In this document: piece by piece, positions 7,457-16,224 of the stretch | How positions within the stretch are numbered: position 1 is the stretch's first letter | Layout: each line of letters opens with the position of its first letter | DNA from: an uncultured Prevotellaceae bacterium | GTDB taxonomy: Bacteria; Bacteroidota; Bacteroidia; Bacteroidales; Bacteroidaceae | Length of the DNA: 35,131 nt | Assembly: GCA_947167515.1 (NCBI GenBank) | Contig: CAMVIM010000036.1 | Span: 1 to 35,131 of the forward strand | Direction of reading: 5' to 3' | Made by a program: the position numbers and the translations under genes | The notes under the pieces: model-generated | The model's input: the letters and a program-made list of their open reading frames with translations, nothing else | What the model was told of the DNA's origin: nothing | Databases searched by the model: none

Positions 7457-8466
7457 TTCTCTTCTTCCTGTAATATTTCTGAACCACCAAATATGTCAAA
7501 TGATTCAACCATACCTTTAACGACCTTGGCAAACTGCCTCTCACCACACTCTTCTTTCAAATATTGGCGGAGGCACATAGCGTTAGCCTTCCGCTCTTCG
7601 TCATGCTGCAAATAGTAAAGAATCTTCCGCCTCCATTCTCCTGTATCCTTTCCTAACCGTTGTTCAGCCCCAAAGTATTCCTTAGTGGTCGGAGTGTCAC
7701 TCGTCAGAATCAGTTTTCCATTAGCAGCAGCCTCAAACATAACAATCAGCCCCTGAGGAGCCTCACAATCCAAAGGCATGCACACTATCTTCGATTGACA
7801 CAAGCAACGCATGAAATGTTGGTAAGGAATATCTGTGAACACTTTTACGTTTGATGGGAAATTCTCCTGCATACGTCCGAAGTAACGCTGTTTCATCTCA
7901 CGAGTCATCACCATGTAAAACTTAACCTCAGGAACAGCCTTCACGATGTCCAACATCAAAGGCCAATCCCTACCATAACAACCACCACAAAAAACTATAT
8001 CATGCAGGCTTTCTTCCTGTTTCGGCATCTCATAATAGTTATGATACACATCGTGTAACAGCGTGTACTTTACATTTATTCCCAACTTTCCATTCAGCCA
8101 CTCCCCATACGCCACTGAGGTCACGCTCGCCCTGAAATTGTCAGCGACAAGAGCCTTGCGGAAGAGGAAAGAGGCCATGCGGTTCTTGAAGGTCTCCTTC
8201 TGCTTCAGCAGGATGTTCAGGCAGACGATGTTACGCCGCTTTCCCGACAGATGGCACATCCACCAGCAGAGAACGGCCTGCACGTCATACCAGCATACAA
8301 TCGTGTCACCCTTCCGCGAAGCACGCACAGCACGGATACTGCCGCTCAAGTAGCGAAGCACACGTTGACGACAATCTTTTGAAAAGATGACCTGACACTT
8401 GTCACCCAACTCCCACTGAAGGTATTCATAGTCCCAATGTGACCATTGAAAAAGAAGATACGTCAT
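7453..8466 (-). CDS. Putative glycosyltransferase (GT-B fold)
   Basis: A 337-residue protein whose C-terminal half looks like a Rossmann GT-B donor domain: IVFCGGCYGRDWPLMLDIV near 177-195, then IPYQHFMRCLCQSKIVCMPL, and EAPQGLIVMFEAAANGKLI, where the E-x7-E-like pattern of GT4-type enzymes is expected. It overlaps the upstream GT26 gene and the downstream NTase_5 gene by 4 bases each (ATGA/GTGA), so the three are translationally coupled. There is no signal peptide; it is presumably a cytoplasmic, membrane-associated enzyme adding one sugar to the lipid-linked repeat unit. Donor and acceptor cannot be read from the sequence. Confidence 0.78.
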   Translation of the reverse strand: MTYLLFQWSHWDYEYLQWELGDKCQVIFSKDCRQRVLRYLSGSIRAVRASRKGDTIVCWYDVQAVLCWWMCHLSGKRRNIVCLNILLKQKETFKNRMASFLFRKALVADNFRASVTSVAYGEWLNGKLGINVKYTLLHDVYHNYYEMPKQEESLHDIVFCGGCYGRDWPLMLDIVKAVPEVKFYMVMTREMKQRYFGRMQENFPSNVKVFTDIPYQHFMRCLCQSKIVCMPLDCEAPQGLIVMFEAAANGKLILTSDTPTTKEYFGAEQRLGKDTGEWRRKILYYLQHDEERKANAMCLRQYLKEECGERQFAKVVKGMVESFDIFGGSEILQEEEK

Positions 8467-9206
8467 TCAAAAGGATTCTTATAAACATCCAATAATTGCT
8501 TGCCGAAATACCAAAAGAAGACTGGGTCATCCACAAAATAACGTCGGAACAGACGTCTAGGTTCTTGAGTGAATCTCCAGAGCCATTCCAGTCCCATGCC
8601 TCGGAACATTTGCGGACACCGCTTCACTGTCCCTGCCTCAAAGTCCACTGTAGCCCCTAATGCCATGAAGAGCCGCACATGAGGCATCATCTTTCTATAT
8701 CTTGCAATCCACAGCTCCTGCTTAGGAGAAGTGGCACACACCATTAGCACCGTCGCCCCCGACTCATTCACCATCTCTACCAGCCTTCCACTCTCCTCGT
8801 CATCCCTTACAAAATAGAAAGATGGAGAATGTGCCCTAACAACCATCTTACGTCCGCATCGTTCGTTGATGCGTTCCATCGCTCGTTGCGGAACACCGTT
8901 CTTCCCTCCCATGATAAATATACGGACATTTTCATCATCTTTATGGTAGTCACAGTATTCATGAAAGAAAGTGGAGCCAGGAATAGACTCCACTATCGGA
9001 TGTTTCAACAGACGGGAACAACGCTGCAAGATGACGCTGTCACAAATCACCCAATCCGCTTGTCGGTATGCCTCATAAAAATCCTTGTCCTTCTGAAGCC
9101 TTACGAGATGGTCTATGTTTGGAGTGAAAAGGACACCATCATGCAATTGCTCTTGCAACTGTATGAAAGAAACACTCTGAATTTGAATATTTAAGACAGA
9201 TGTCAC
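8463..9206 (-). CDS. WecG/TagA/CpsF family glycosyltransferase (GT26), second copy
   Basis: A 247-residue GT26 enzyme. Family landmarks are FTPNIDHLVRLQ near 27-38, ADWVICDSVIL near 50-60 (the position of the catalytic Asp in TagA-like enzymes), the SPKQELWIARYR motif near 158-170, and ALGATVDFEAGTVKRCPQ near 180-200 followed by the basic C-terminal appendage. GT26 enzymes transfer ManNAc or ManNAcA to undecaprenyl-linked acceptors. It begins with GTG at 9206, 6 bases after wecB, and overlaps the next gene by 4 bases. It is a different gene from the GT26 at 11727-12446; the two share motifs but not close sequence. Confidence 0.86.
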   Translation of the reverse strand: MTSVLNIQIQSVSFIQLQEQLHDGVLFTPNIDHLVRLQKDKDFYEAYRQADWVICDSVILQRCSRLLKHPIVESIPGSTFFHEYCDYHKDDENVRIFIMGGKNGVPQRAMERINERCGRKMVVRAHSPSFYFVRDDEESGRLVEMVNESGATVLMVCATSPKQELWIARYRKMMPHVRLFMALGATVDFEAGTVKRCPQMFRGMGLEWLWRFTQEPRRLFRRYFVDDPVFFWYFGKQLLDVYKNPFE

Positions 9207-9212
9207 TCTTTA

Positions 9213-10361
9213 CTATTTCAATGCCTCTACAATTCTTCCACAAGCCTTTCCATCACCATAAGGATTCACGGCCTTGCTCATCTTGTCGTAGGCATCCTTG
9301 TCGTCAAGCAAGGTGCTTACTTCATTCACGATCAAGTCATGGTTTGTACCAACAAGATGGACGGTACCACTTTCCAAAGCCTCGGGACGTTCAGTTGTGT
9401 CACGCATCACAAGCACAGGTTTCCCCAATCCAGGAGCTTCTTCCTGAATGCCACCTGAATCAGTCAGCACAATGGCCGACTTCTCCATCAAATACACAAA
9501 CTCCAAGTATTGAAGAGGCTCAATGAAGAAGAAGTTCTTATAAACTGTCAAATCTTCACCAAACACCTCATGAATGGGCTTACGCACATTAGGGTTCAGG
9601 TGCATGGGATAGACAAAATCCACTTCTGGATATTTCTCCGAAAGATCTTTCATGGCAGTCACCATGCTGATAAAGCCATCGCCAAAGTTCTCACGGCGAT
9701 GTCCCGTAATCAGCACAAGTTTCTTCCCATTATCCAAGCGAGTCACGTCATAGCCAGCATCAGCCAAAACTTTCACCTGTTCATTAGCAAGCGCCTTGTC
9801 ATTCTTCAGTTTATTCACCACCATGTGGAGTGCATCAATCACAGTGTTGCCCGTTACGACGATTTGACCATGCGCCTGTTCGTCCTTCAAGTTCTGCTTT
9901 GAGAGAGGTGTCGGTGAGAAATTATAAGTTGCGATTCGACCTGTGATTTGGCGATTCATTTCTTCGGGCCATGGACTATAGATATTGCGAGTACGAAGTC
10001 CAGCCTCCACATGTCCCACAGGAATTTGCTGATAGAATGCCGCCAAGGCTGTAGCGGTGCTTGTGGTAGTGTCACCATGTACCAACACTACATCGGGTTT
10101 GCACTCCTGAAACACATCACGCATTCCTGTCAGCACACGGGCGGTCACATCATAGAGGTCCTGTCCCTGCTTCATGATGTTCAGGTCATAATCAGGGGTG
10201 ATGTCAAAAATGTGTAGCACTTGGTCGAGCATCTCACGGTGTTGGCCTGTTACACACACAATCGTCTTAAAATCTTGCGGATTCTTCTGGAACTCCTTCA
10301 CCAAGGGAGCCATCTTGATGGCTTCTGGACGTGTTCCAAACACGAGCATTATCGTTTTCAT
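9213..10361 (-). CDS. wecB: UDP-N-acetylglucosamine 2-epimerase (non-hydrolysing)
   Basis: Interconverts UDP-GlcNAc and UDP-ManNAc in the cytoplasm. The 382 residues are full length for the family. Motifs are VFGTRPEAIKMAPLV at the start, VHGDTTTSTATALAAFY, PVGHVEAGLRT, PEEMNRQITGRIA, LITGHRRENFG, and the C-terminal TDSGGIQEEAPGLGKPVLVM followed by RDTTERPE. The mid-protein His/Arg/Glu of GHRREN and the SGG-E of the C-terminal motif are the expected substrate-binding residues. The upstream neighbour wecC oxidises the product to UDP-ManNAcA, and GT26 transferases flank the pair. A separate hydrolysing epimerase (LegG) serves the nonulosonate branch further right. Confidence 0.93.
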   Translation of the reverse strand: MKTIMLVFGTRPEAIKMAPLVKEFQKNPQDFKTIVCVTGQHREMLDQVLHIFDITPDYDLNIMKQGQDLYDVTARVLTGMRDVFQECKPDVVLVHGDTTTSTATALAAFYQQIPVGHVEAGLRTRNIYSPWPEEMNRQITGRIATYNFSPTPLSKQNLKDEQAHGQIVVTGNTVIDALHMVVNKLKNDKALANEQVKVLADAGYDVTRLDNGKKLVLITGHRRENFGDGFISMVTAMKDLSEKYPEVDFVYPMHLNPNVRKPIHEVFGEDLTVYKNFFFIEPLQYLEFVYLMEKSAIVLTDSGGIQEEAPGLGKPVLVMRDTTERPEALESGTVHLVGTNHDLIVNEVSTLLDDKDAYDKMSKAVNPYGDGKACGRIVEALK

Positions 10362-10381
10362 CTTTTATCAGTATAAAAAAA

Positions 10382-10433
10382 GAGGGCTGACTCATCATGG
10401 ATAATAACTCACACCATTTTGAATGTCGCCCTC
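10382..10433. other. Imperfect inverted repeat in the wecB-wecC spacer
   Basis: GAGGGCTGAC at 10382-10391 pairs with GTCGCCCTC at 10425-10433 with one bulged base and a 33-base loop. It lies in the 94-base spacer between wecC and wecB. There is no T-run on the minus strand side, so a processing or translation-control hairpin is as likely as a terminator. Confidence 0.35.
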
Positions 10434-10455
10434 CTGTCAGTAAAGCACTATGTTA

Positions 10456-11679
10456 TTAAATATGATACACTCCTTCTAACGGACAAATATTGAAACAGTC
10501 AAGAATGACTTTCCCCTTAAGTTTCTCCCAATTTTGTTTGATATGGTCATGCTTCACCATAATGACCACCATATCAACCTCATCTAAGAACTGGTCAAAA
10601 TCCAAAATTTGATTCTTCACAATCTCTTTCTGAGTAAAGAATGGGTCAAAGGTTTTCAAAGGACGAGCCAGATGACGTTTCTGGATGTCAAGCATCTGAA
10701 GAGTTGGACTCTCACGAATATCATCCACGTTCTCCTTATACGTCAGTCCATAGAGACCAACACGACGATTATCCGTAATATTGTGTGCCTCCATAATCTC
10801 ATGTATGCGTTCCAACACAAACACAGGCTGATAGTCATTTGTCTTCATACTCTCATCAATCACCTTCGCCAACTGAGGATAATCACCCACCAAGAACCAT
10901 GGATCCACGGAGATGCAGTGACCGCCCACCCCTGGACCTGGCTGAAGAATATTCACACGTGGGTGCATATTGCAGATCTTGATAATCTCATACACATCCA
11001 TATTGTCATGACGGCAAATACGAGAGAGTTCATTCGCAAAAGCGATATTCACCGCACGGAAAGTATTCTCCACCACCTTCGTCATTTCAGCGGTGCGAAT
11101 ATCCGTCACAACAATTTCGCCCTGACAGAACGTGGCGTAATATTTCTTCACTTGTTCACCAATCTCCCTGTTGTCTGCACCAATTGTACGATTGTTATGC
11201 AATAATTCATACACCATATTACCGGGAATGATGCGCTCTGGAGCATGCACCAAATTGATGTCCACACCAATTTTAAAGCCGTTCTCCTCTATAACAGGAC
11301 GCACAAACTTGTCAATGGTGCCAGGCGAGATTGTACTTTCTATCACCACCGTCGCCCCTTTGGGACACACCTTCATCACTTCTTTGACAGCAGCCACCAC
11401 ATAACATGCATCCACCTTCTTCGAAAACTTGTCGTAAGGTGTAGGCACAGAAACGATATATGTATCTGTCTTCTGATACTCTGTGGTGAACTTAATACCT
11501 GCTTTCACTGCATTTTGAAAAAGTTCGTCGAGTCCATCCTCTTTAAAGGTGGTCTTGCCAGCATTCAGAGTTGCCACTAAATCCTTGTTGTAGTCTGTAC
11601 CTACAACTTCCACTCCATGTGAGGCCATCATCAGTGCCGTAGGCAGTCCGATGTAGCCAAGTCCAATTACATTTACCAT
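10456..11679 (-). CDS. wecC: UDP-N-acetyl-D-mannosamine dehydrogenase
   Basis: A four-electron NAD-dependent dehydrogenase converting UDP-ManNAc to UDP-ManNAcA. The N-terminal Rossmann motif VIGLGYIGLPTALMMA is at 4-19. SVPTPYDK and IESTISPGTIDKF are family signatures. The catalytic cysteine lies in PGPGVGGHCISVDPWF at about residue 255, and DDIRESPTLQMLD starts the C-terminal UDP-binding domain. The 407 residues match WecC/WbpA-type lengths. Pairing with wecB indicates ManNAcA in the polysaccharide. A 3 x 11-bp AT-rich tandem repeat occupies the leader just upstream of the ATG. The 94-base spacer after the gene carries a possible hairpin. Confidence 0.93.
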   Translation of the reverse strand: MVNVIGLGYIGLPTALMMASHGVEVVGTDYNKDLVATLNAGKTTFKEDGLDELFQNAVKAGIKFTTEYQKTDTYIVSVPTPYDKFSKKVDACYVVAAVKEVMKVCPKGATVVIESTISPGTIDKFVRPVIEENGFKIGVDINLVHAPERIIPGNMVYELLHNNRTIGADNREIGEQVKKYYATFCQGEIVVTDIRTAEMTKVVENTFRAVNIAFANELSRICRHDNMDVYEIIKICNMHPRVNILQPGPGVGGHCISVDPWFLVGDYPQLAKVIDESMKTNDYQPVFVLERIHEIMEAHNITDNRRVGLYGLTYKENVDDIRESPTLQMLDIQKRHLARPLKTFDPFFTQKEIVKNQILDFDQFLDEVDMVVIMVKHDHIKQNWEKLKGKVILDCFNICPLEGVYHI

Positions 11680-11689
11680 ATTACTATTA

Positions 11690-11722
11690 TTATTACTTAT
11701 TTATTACTTATTCATTACTTAT
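11690..11722. repeat. 3 x 11-bp tandem repeat in the wecC leader
   Basis: Units are TTATTACTTAT (11690-11700), TTATTACTTAT (11701-11711) and TCATTACTTAT (11712-11722). They fill the 47-base spacer between the GT26 gene and the wecC ATG, about 10 bases from the start codon, where they would set leader length and RBS accessibility. Confidence 0.75.
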
Positions 11723-11726
11723 TCAA

Positions 11727-12446
11727 CTATTTGAATTTTCCCCTTATCATCCATGCCAAAAACTTCAGACGATAATATTCCCTGCGGTATCTTTGTGGCT
11801 GTTTCAGAAATCGATACAAGAACTCCACATTATGTTTCTGCCACCATAGTGGAGCACGTTTCACTCTTCCTGTATAGACATCGAAACTTCCTCCCAGTCC
11901 TTGATAGATAGCAGGATGCACCTTCATCATATCCGCCATCAAAAACTCCTGAATTGGTGAGCCCATAGCCACATACACCACATCAGGTTTTTTATCAGCA
12001 ATATCCTTGATGAGTGCTTCACGTTCCTCATCCGTCTTAATATAGCCATTCCTGTAGCCCAAGATATTGATACCTTCAAACTCCTCTTTCAGTTTGGCGA
12101 TTGTATCATCAATCACCTCCTGCTTTCCACCTATCAGATAGAAGGTCTTTTCCTTATAGCTTTCACGGATGATGTCCAACCACAGATCACACCCTGCAAT
12201 GCGTACAGCCTCAGGCTTTCCCTTTTTGTGCATGGCCACTACGACACCAGCGCCATCCGCATAGCCAATATTGTTGTTCACGATAGCACGTGTCTCATCC
12301 GTGGCTTTTGTCACTTTTTCTGCATTTACAGCCACCAGTATTCCCTTGTGTTGATCCACATACGCCAACAACTCACTGGGCGAACGGAAAGGAAACACCT
12401 TCATTCCGTTCAGGTCTATTCTATCTCTCACATCCATATCTAGCAT
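11727..12446 (-). CDS. wecG: WecG/TagA family glycosyltransferase (GT26), probable ManNAcA transferase
   Basis: A 239-residue GT26 enzyme with the classic landmarks: VAVNAEKVTKATDE near 37-50, NIGYADGAGVVVAM near 59-72 (catalytic Asp in YADG), VYVAMGSPIQEFLMADM near 150-166, and GLGGSFDVYTGRVKRAP near 175-191, ending with a basic tail (YRREYYRLKF) likely to touch the membrane. Enzymes of this family transfer ManNAcA or ManNAc from UDP to undecaprenyl-PP-linked acceptors. Proximity to wecC and wecB makes ManNAcA the best guess. The start overlaps the upstream glycosyltransferase stop by one base (TAATG), so translation is coupled. Confidence 0.88.
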   Translation of the reverse strand: MLDMDVRDRIDLNGMKVFPFRSPSELLAYVDQHKGILVAVNAEKVTKATDETRAIVNNNIGYADGAGVVVAMHKKGKPEAVRIAGCDLWLDIIRESYKEKTFYLIGGKQEVIDDTIAKLKEEFEGINILGYRNGYIKTDEEREALIKDIADKKPDVVYVAMGSPIQEFLMADMMKVHPAIYQGLGGSFDVYTGRVKRAPLWWQKHNVEFLYRFLKQPQRYRREYYRLKFLAWMIRGKFK

Positions 12447-13498
12447 TAATCTATTAAGCCTATTTTTTTGACATACTCTTCATTCAGCACATTCCGTGCT
12501 TCATACTTAGCAGCCTCCGCTCTGGCATTTTTGGCCATAGCCACCAAATCCGTCTTGTTTTCTAAACAATCCGCCATGGCTTTTTCCAAGGCTGCCACAT
12601 CGTGCGCAGGGAATATCACACCTGTTCTCCCATTTTCTATGCACTCTGAATTATACGCCCAATCAGAAGCCAAGACAGGTAGCCCTGCAATAAAAGCATC
12701 AATGAACACTCCTGCAAAACCCTCACTTGGATGATATGTCGGGAACAACATAGCATGATATGTGGAAAGAATGTCGTAGCCTTTAGCCTCTTTTAGGTTG
12801 AGCATTCCTTTATATGAAATATTATCAAGGGGTTCAATGTTCTTCAAGAACCCCTCTTGATACGACTTTTCAAACTTTCCATAGAAATCCACGATGAATC
12901 GTTCCTTATATCCTTTAGCATTCAACAATTTTACGGCCTCAATGATATAATCACATCCCTTGGCAGGATGCACACGACTCAAGAACACAAACCGTACAAT
13001 CTTTTCCCCCTCTCGCTGTTTTAGAGCCTGTTCAAAATCGGGATAATAGTCAATCTTTTTGAAGTTCGACACATACTTACCATTATTGATGCCGACCTCT
13101 TTCAATTGGTCTATCATATCACGACATTGCACTAAATTCAAATCAACATAATTAAACACATCCGCTTTGAATTTACCTTCCTTCACCAATTGCGGGAATG
13201 CACCACCGACAACCCAATGGATGATATGCCTCTTCACACCCAATCCTTTCATCAACTTGAGCATGGCATATACATTCTTTGCAGAAGTAGAAAAGATGAT
13301 AGTCGATTGAGGGTTTACCAGAAAAGCGATAGCTGCCTGCAAGTAAATCCAAGGATGCGCCTTTTTATTATAGAAATCCAGTACTTTTACCTTACAATAA
13401 TTCCTCAATTCCGAGATTACATACTGGTTCTTCATGGTCTCACCAACCACAGGGGTATGTCGCTCATCGACCCACCCCACAAAGATTACACTCTTCAT
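12446..13498 (-). CDS. Glycosyltransferase family 4-like protein
   Basis: A 350-residue GT-B enzyme. The N-terminal half carries the acceptor domain (SVIFVGWVDERHTPVVGE at the start). The C-terminal Glycos_transf_1 domain has VRFVFLSRVHPAKGCDYIIEA near 170-190 and the diagnostic LFPTYHPSEGFAGVFIDAF near 250-270, followed by AGLPVLASDW. The two Glu of the E-x7-E-like element fall in this segment, as in retaining GT4 enzymes. It is coupled to wecG by a one-base overlap and lies just left of the sharp fall in GC content, with a terminator-like hairpin in the 59-base spacer upstream. Sugar specificity is not readable. Confidence 0.86.
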   Translation of the reverse strand: MKSVIFVGWVDERHTPVVGETMKNQYVISELRNYCKVKVLDFYNKKAHPWIYLQAAIAFLVNPQSTIIFSTSAKNVYAMLKLMKGLGVKRHIIHWVVGGAFPQLVKEGKFKADVFNYVDLNLVQCRDMIDQLKEVGINNGKYVSNFKKIDYYPDFEQALKQREGEKIVRFVFLSRVHPAKGCDYIIEAVKLLNAKGYKERFIVDFYGKFEKSYQEGFLKNIEPLDNISYKGMLNLKEAKGYDILSTYHAMLFPTYHPSEGFAGVFIDAFIAGLPVLASDWAYNSECIENGRTGVIFPAHDVAALEKAMADCLENKTDLVAMAKNARAEAAKYEARNVLNEEYVKKIGLID

Positions 13499-13534
13499 TA
13501 AAAATTTAATCTTCTATAATTATATACGAGCTTA

Positions 13535-13559
13535 CTCTAAAAAGTCGGCGAGCCGGCTT
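13535..13559 (-). terminator. Terminator-like hairpin overlapping the wzy stop codon
   Basis: On the minus strand the stem is AAGCCGG (13559-13553) and CCGACTT (13548-13542) with the loop CTCG, one internal mismatch, followed by TTTAG. The first stem bases belong to the TAA stop codon of wzy. It lies exactly where the AT-rich cassette meets the higher-GC genes and could attenuate read-through. Confidence 0.5.
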
Positions 13560-14760
13560 AACTTATGTCATTGTTTTTATTTAAAAGATTATCTTTCTGC
13601 AAAGAAAAATAGTATACACTCCATAAAAACCATCCAAGAATATCACCTGTTACAATTGAAGCATTATGAAAAAATCCATTTATAATATAACCAAACAGCG
13701 CAAAACCAACAATGGTACGTATTATTATTCCATTTTTCAAATAATCCTTTATTATAGTTTTTATTTGTAAAGATAAAATAATAAATATTGGAATTGCGCC
13801 TAATAAACCACCATATATCAAAGCGTTATAAAACAAGTTATGAGGGGAGATTATATATTTTTCCCTATATTCAAATATACCACCCAAAATTGGATATTGT
13901 GAAATGAAATTTTCAGAATTAGAATTAATTGCACCACGTGCTTCTTTTAAATCAAAATCAGAAAAGCGTCCTAAATTCCAATCTGCACTAAATAAATAAA
14001 AAGTAATTATAACGAAGCAAATAACAAAAAAGAATTTTAGATAATTATGCCTCTTTAAATTTAACATAATAAATGACATCGCAATAAGGGCAATCACGGA
14101 TGCAGATCGTTGTTGTATCATATAACTAAAAATTAACAAAACAATCAACAATAAAACAGTCAACTTTATATGCTTTTTTAGAAGTATCATTGAAAGAACA
14201 ATAGCAACAATAGAATAGTATCCGCTTTGGACAGGATTTCCCAATAGACCAGACATTTGAGCCCCAGATGTAGTTCCATTTTCATTCATCATATGTTCAG
14301 CCTTAAGAACATATAACTCTTGCATTGATTTAAGCCCTAATGCTTGACTTATAAAATCATATATATTTGATAGACCGAAAAATCTAAATGAGATCAATAA
14401 TCCATCAAATAATGCCACTATAATTAACGTCACAATAATAGGCATAATTGATGAACCACGCTTAATATATAAGTATGTAGACCAAAAAGCTATTATACAA
14501 AAAACATACCTACCAATTAATTCATGGATATAATCATCTATATTGCCCCACAATAAGCATGAAAAACCATAAAATAGAAGAAAAACAATGTATAATTTTA
14601 AATATTTATCGCTGTAGACATAGGGCCTTTCAATAAAACAAGCTACAAGCATTATTATTCCCATAATCTGCCTTACAGTAACAGTCGATCCTAAAATATA
14701 TGAACCATTAAGTCCCGTAGAAGCAAAAACAAACAATATAAATATGACGTTAAACCACAT
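13558..14760 (-). CDS. wzy: O-antigen/capsule repeat-unit polymerase (Wzy-like)
   Basis: A 400-residue, strongly hydrophobic protein with about ten predicted membrane segments. A longer soluble loop near 265-310 contains DWNLGRFSDFDLKEARGAINS and SPHNLFYNALIYGGLLG, the latter resembling the Wzy_C/O-antigen ligase pattern H-N-x-x-x-x-x-x-G. Wzy polymerises undecaprenyl-PP-linked repeat units on the periplasmic face. The assignment rests on topology, this loop motif and the position next to the flippase gene. The sequence is very AT-rich compared with flanking wec genes, typical of exchanged serotype genes. An O-antigen ligase is the main alternative. Confidence 0.77.
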   Translation of the reverse strand: MWFNVIFILFVFASTGLNGSYILGSTVTVRQIMGIIMLVACFIERPYVYSDKYLKLYIVFLLFYGFSCLLWGNIDDYIHELIGRYVFCIIAFWSTYLYIKRGSSIMPIIVTLIIVALFDGLLISFRFFGLSNIYDFISQALGLKSMQELYVLKAEHMMNENGTTSGAQMSGLLGNPVQSGYYSIVAIVLSMILLKKHIKLTVLLLIVLLIFSYMIQQRSASVIALIAMSFIMLNLKRHNYLKFFFVICFVIITFYLFSADWNLGRFSDFDLKEARGAINSNSENFISQYPILGGIFEYREKYIISPHNLFYNALIYGGLLGAIPIFIILSLQIKTIIKDYLKNGIIIRTIVGFALFGYIINGFFHNASIVTGDILGWFLWSVYYFSLQKDNLLNKNNDIS

Positions 14761-14763
14761 AAA

Positions 14764-16224
14764 TTATTTTGTTTTTCGATTCAACAATGCCAATAATAAT
14801 GGTATATTTTTCCCAGCACCAATGTTAAAATAACCACATATAAAAACCAAAACACCAAAAAGAATAATAGCTAAAAAACAATTAAAAATCCAAGTATAGT
14901 ATCCCCAGAACTGGAATGAGAGAAAATATTTGCAAATAAAATAACATACTGTAATTTGTATAATAGTCATCAATGTATTAAACGTGAATTCAAAAAAACT
15001 AATTTGGATTTTCTTTTTAATTACTGCCATCATAATTGGAACTGATATTAATACAGAAAATAATATAGAATAAGCCGTACCATCAAGTTTCCAGATTTTA
15101 GTCATTGGATACATAAAAAGAATCATTAAAAAGATACTTATCACATAAAACATAAATTCTAAATTCGTGTATCCATAAGCACGCATGATAGGATTAAGTG
15201 AAAATAAAAGAGATTGTACTGAAATTGCAATTATTAAGATTTTAAAGACCAGAGAAATCTCTTCCCAATTAGGACCTAAAACTAAATTTATCAAATTACC
15301 TCCAAAAAGAAGAACTACTAAAACAATAAGCCCGACGGCCATCAAAACTATGTTAAGAATTTCATTAATTGTTTTAGAGAGTTTTATCTTATCATCCTGC
15401 ATTTGAGAATATAAAGGGAATGCTACGGAATTTATTACATTATTTACAAGTGTACTTGGTATATTTGAAATTGATCGTGCACGGTTATATTGTCCCAACA
15501 ATGATGTGTTCAAGATATTACCCACAATTGCAGTATCTATATTGCTAACGAACCAATGGCAAATATTTTTTAATTGTAACCAACCACCGAAAGAGTATAA
15601 TTCGACGAATTGGCTTTTATCAAAGTGAAATTTGGGTTTATAAGGCACTAAATAATATGAATAAATTGTTCTTGAAATCTCTTCAACAAGCAACGCAACA
15701 ACAAGAGCCCAGTATGATCTAATTGTTAGAGCGAAAAAAACGACCAAGATAAAGCTTAACAATTTAGGTATAACTCGCAAATAAAAATATCTTTTTAATT
15801 TGATTTCTTTTAACAAAAGAATTACCGCAGGGTTAGCAAGTGGTGTAACAAACAAACACAAAATAATCGCCAATGATGGATATATGGCTTCATTATTATG
15901 GTAGTAAAAATTACAGATTATAGGACATGCTAAAGATAATAGCAAAGAAGCAATCACAGCAACTAAGATACCTGTGCTCCAAGAGGTATTTAAATATTTA
16001 TAAACATCTCCTTTTTTTTGAATTAAGGCAGCACTAAATCCCATAGAAAAAACCGTAGTTCCTAAGGTCGAAAAAAATAAAACAATAGCATATATACCAA
16101 AATCTATCTTTGTAAGATATCGACTTGTTATAGCCAGTTGTAAAATATTTAAAATATTAAATATTACACTTTCCGAAGTTGTCCAAAATGTACCAGACAA
16201 AAATTTTCTTACAGTATCAGACAT
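14764..16224 (-). CDS. wzx: Polysaccharide repeat-unit flippase (Wzx-like, MOP superfamily)
   Basis: A 486-residue protein with the 12-14 membrane-segment pattern of Polysacc_synt/MviN-type exporters. The N-terminus VRKFLSGTFWTTSESVIFNI, with the following LAITSRYLTKIDFGIYAIVL, is characteristic of the WzxC/RfbX group, and a second half-repeat begins near residue 250 (FPLYSQMQDDKIKLSKTINE). It flips the lipid-linked repeat unit to the periplasm. It is 3 bases from wzy and shares one base with the upstream gene, so the three are coupled. Like its neighbours it is AT-rich and rich in Ile and Asn codons. Confidence 0.85.
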   Translation of the reverse strand: MSDTVRKFLSGTFWTTSESVIFNILNILQLAITSRYLTKIDFGIYAIVLFFSTLGTTVFSMGFSAALIQKKGDVYKYLNTSWSTGILVAVIASLLLSLACPIICNFYYHNNEAIYPSLAIILCLFVTPLANPAVILLLKEIKLKRYFYLRVIPKLLSFILVVFFALTIRSYWALVVALLVEEISRTIYSYYLVPYKPKFHFDKSQFVELYSFGGWLQLKNICHWFVSNIDTAIVGNILNTSLLGQYNRARSISNIPSTLVNNVINSVAFPLYSQMQDDKIKLSKTINEILNIVLMAVGLIVLVVLLFGGNLINLVLGPNWEEISLVFKILIIAISVQSLLFSLNPIMRAYGYTNLEFMFYVISIFLMILFMYPMTKIWKLDGTAYSILFSVLISVPIMMAVIKKKIQISFFEFTFNTLMTIIQITVCYFICKYFLSFQFWGYYTWIFNCFLAIILFGVLVFICGYFNIGAGKNIPLLLALLNRKTK

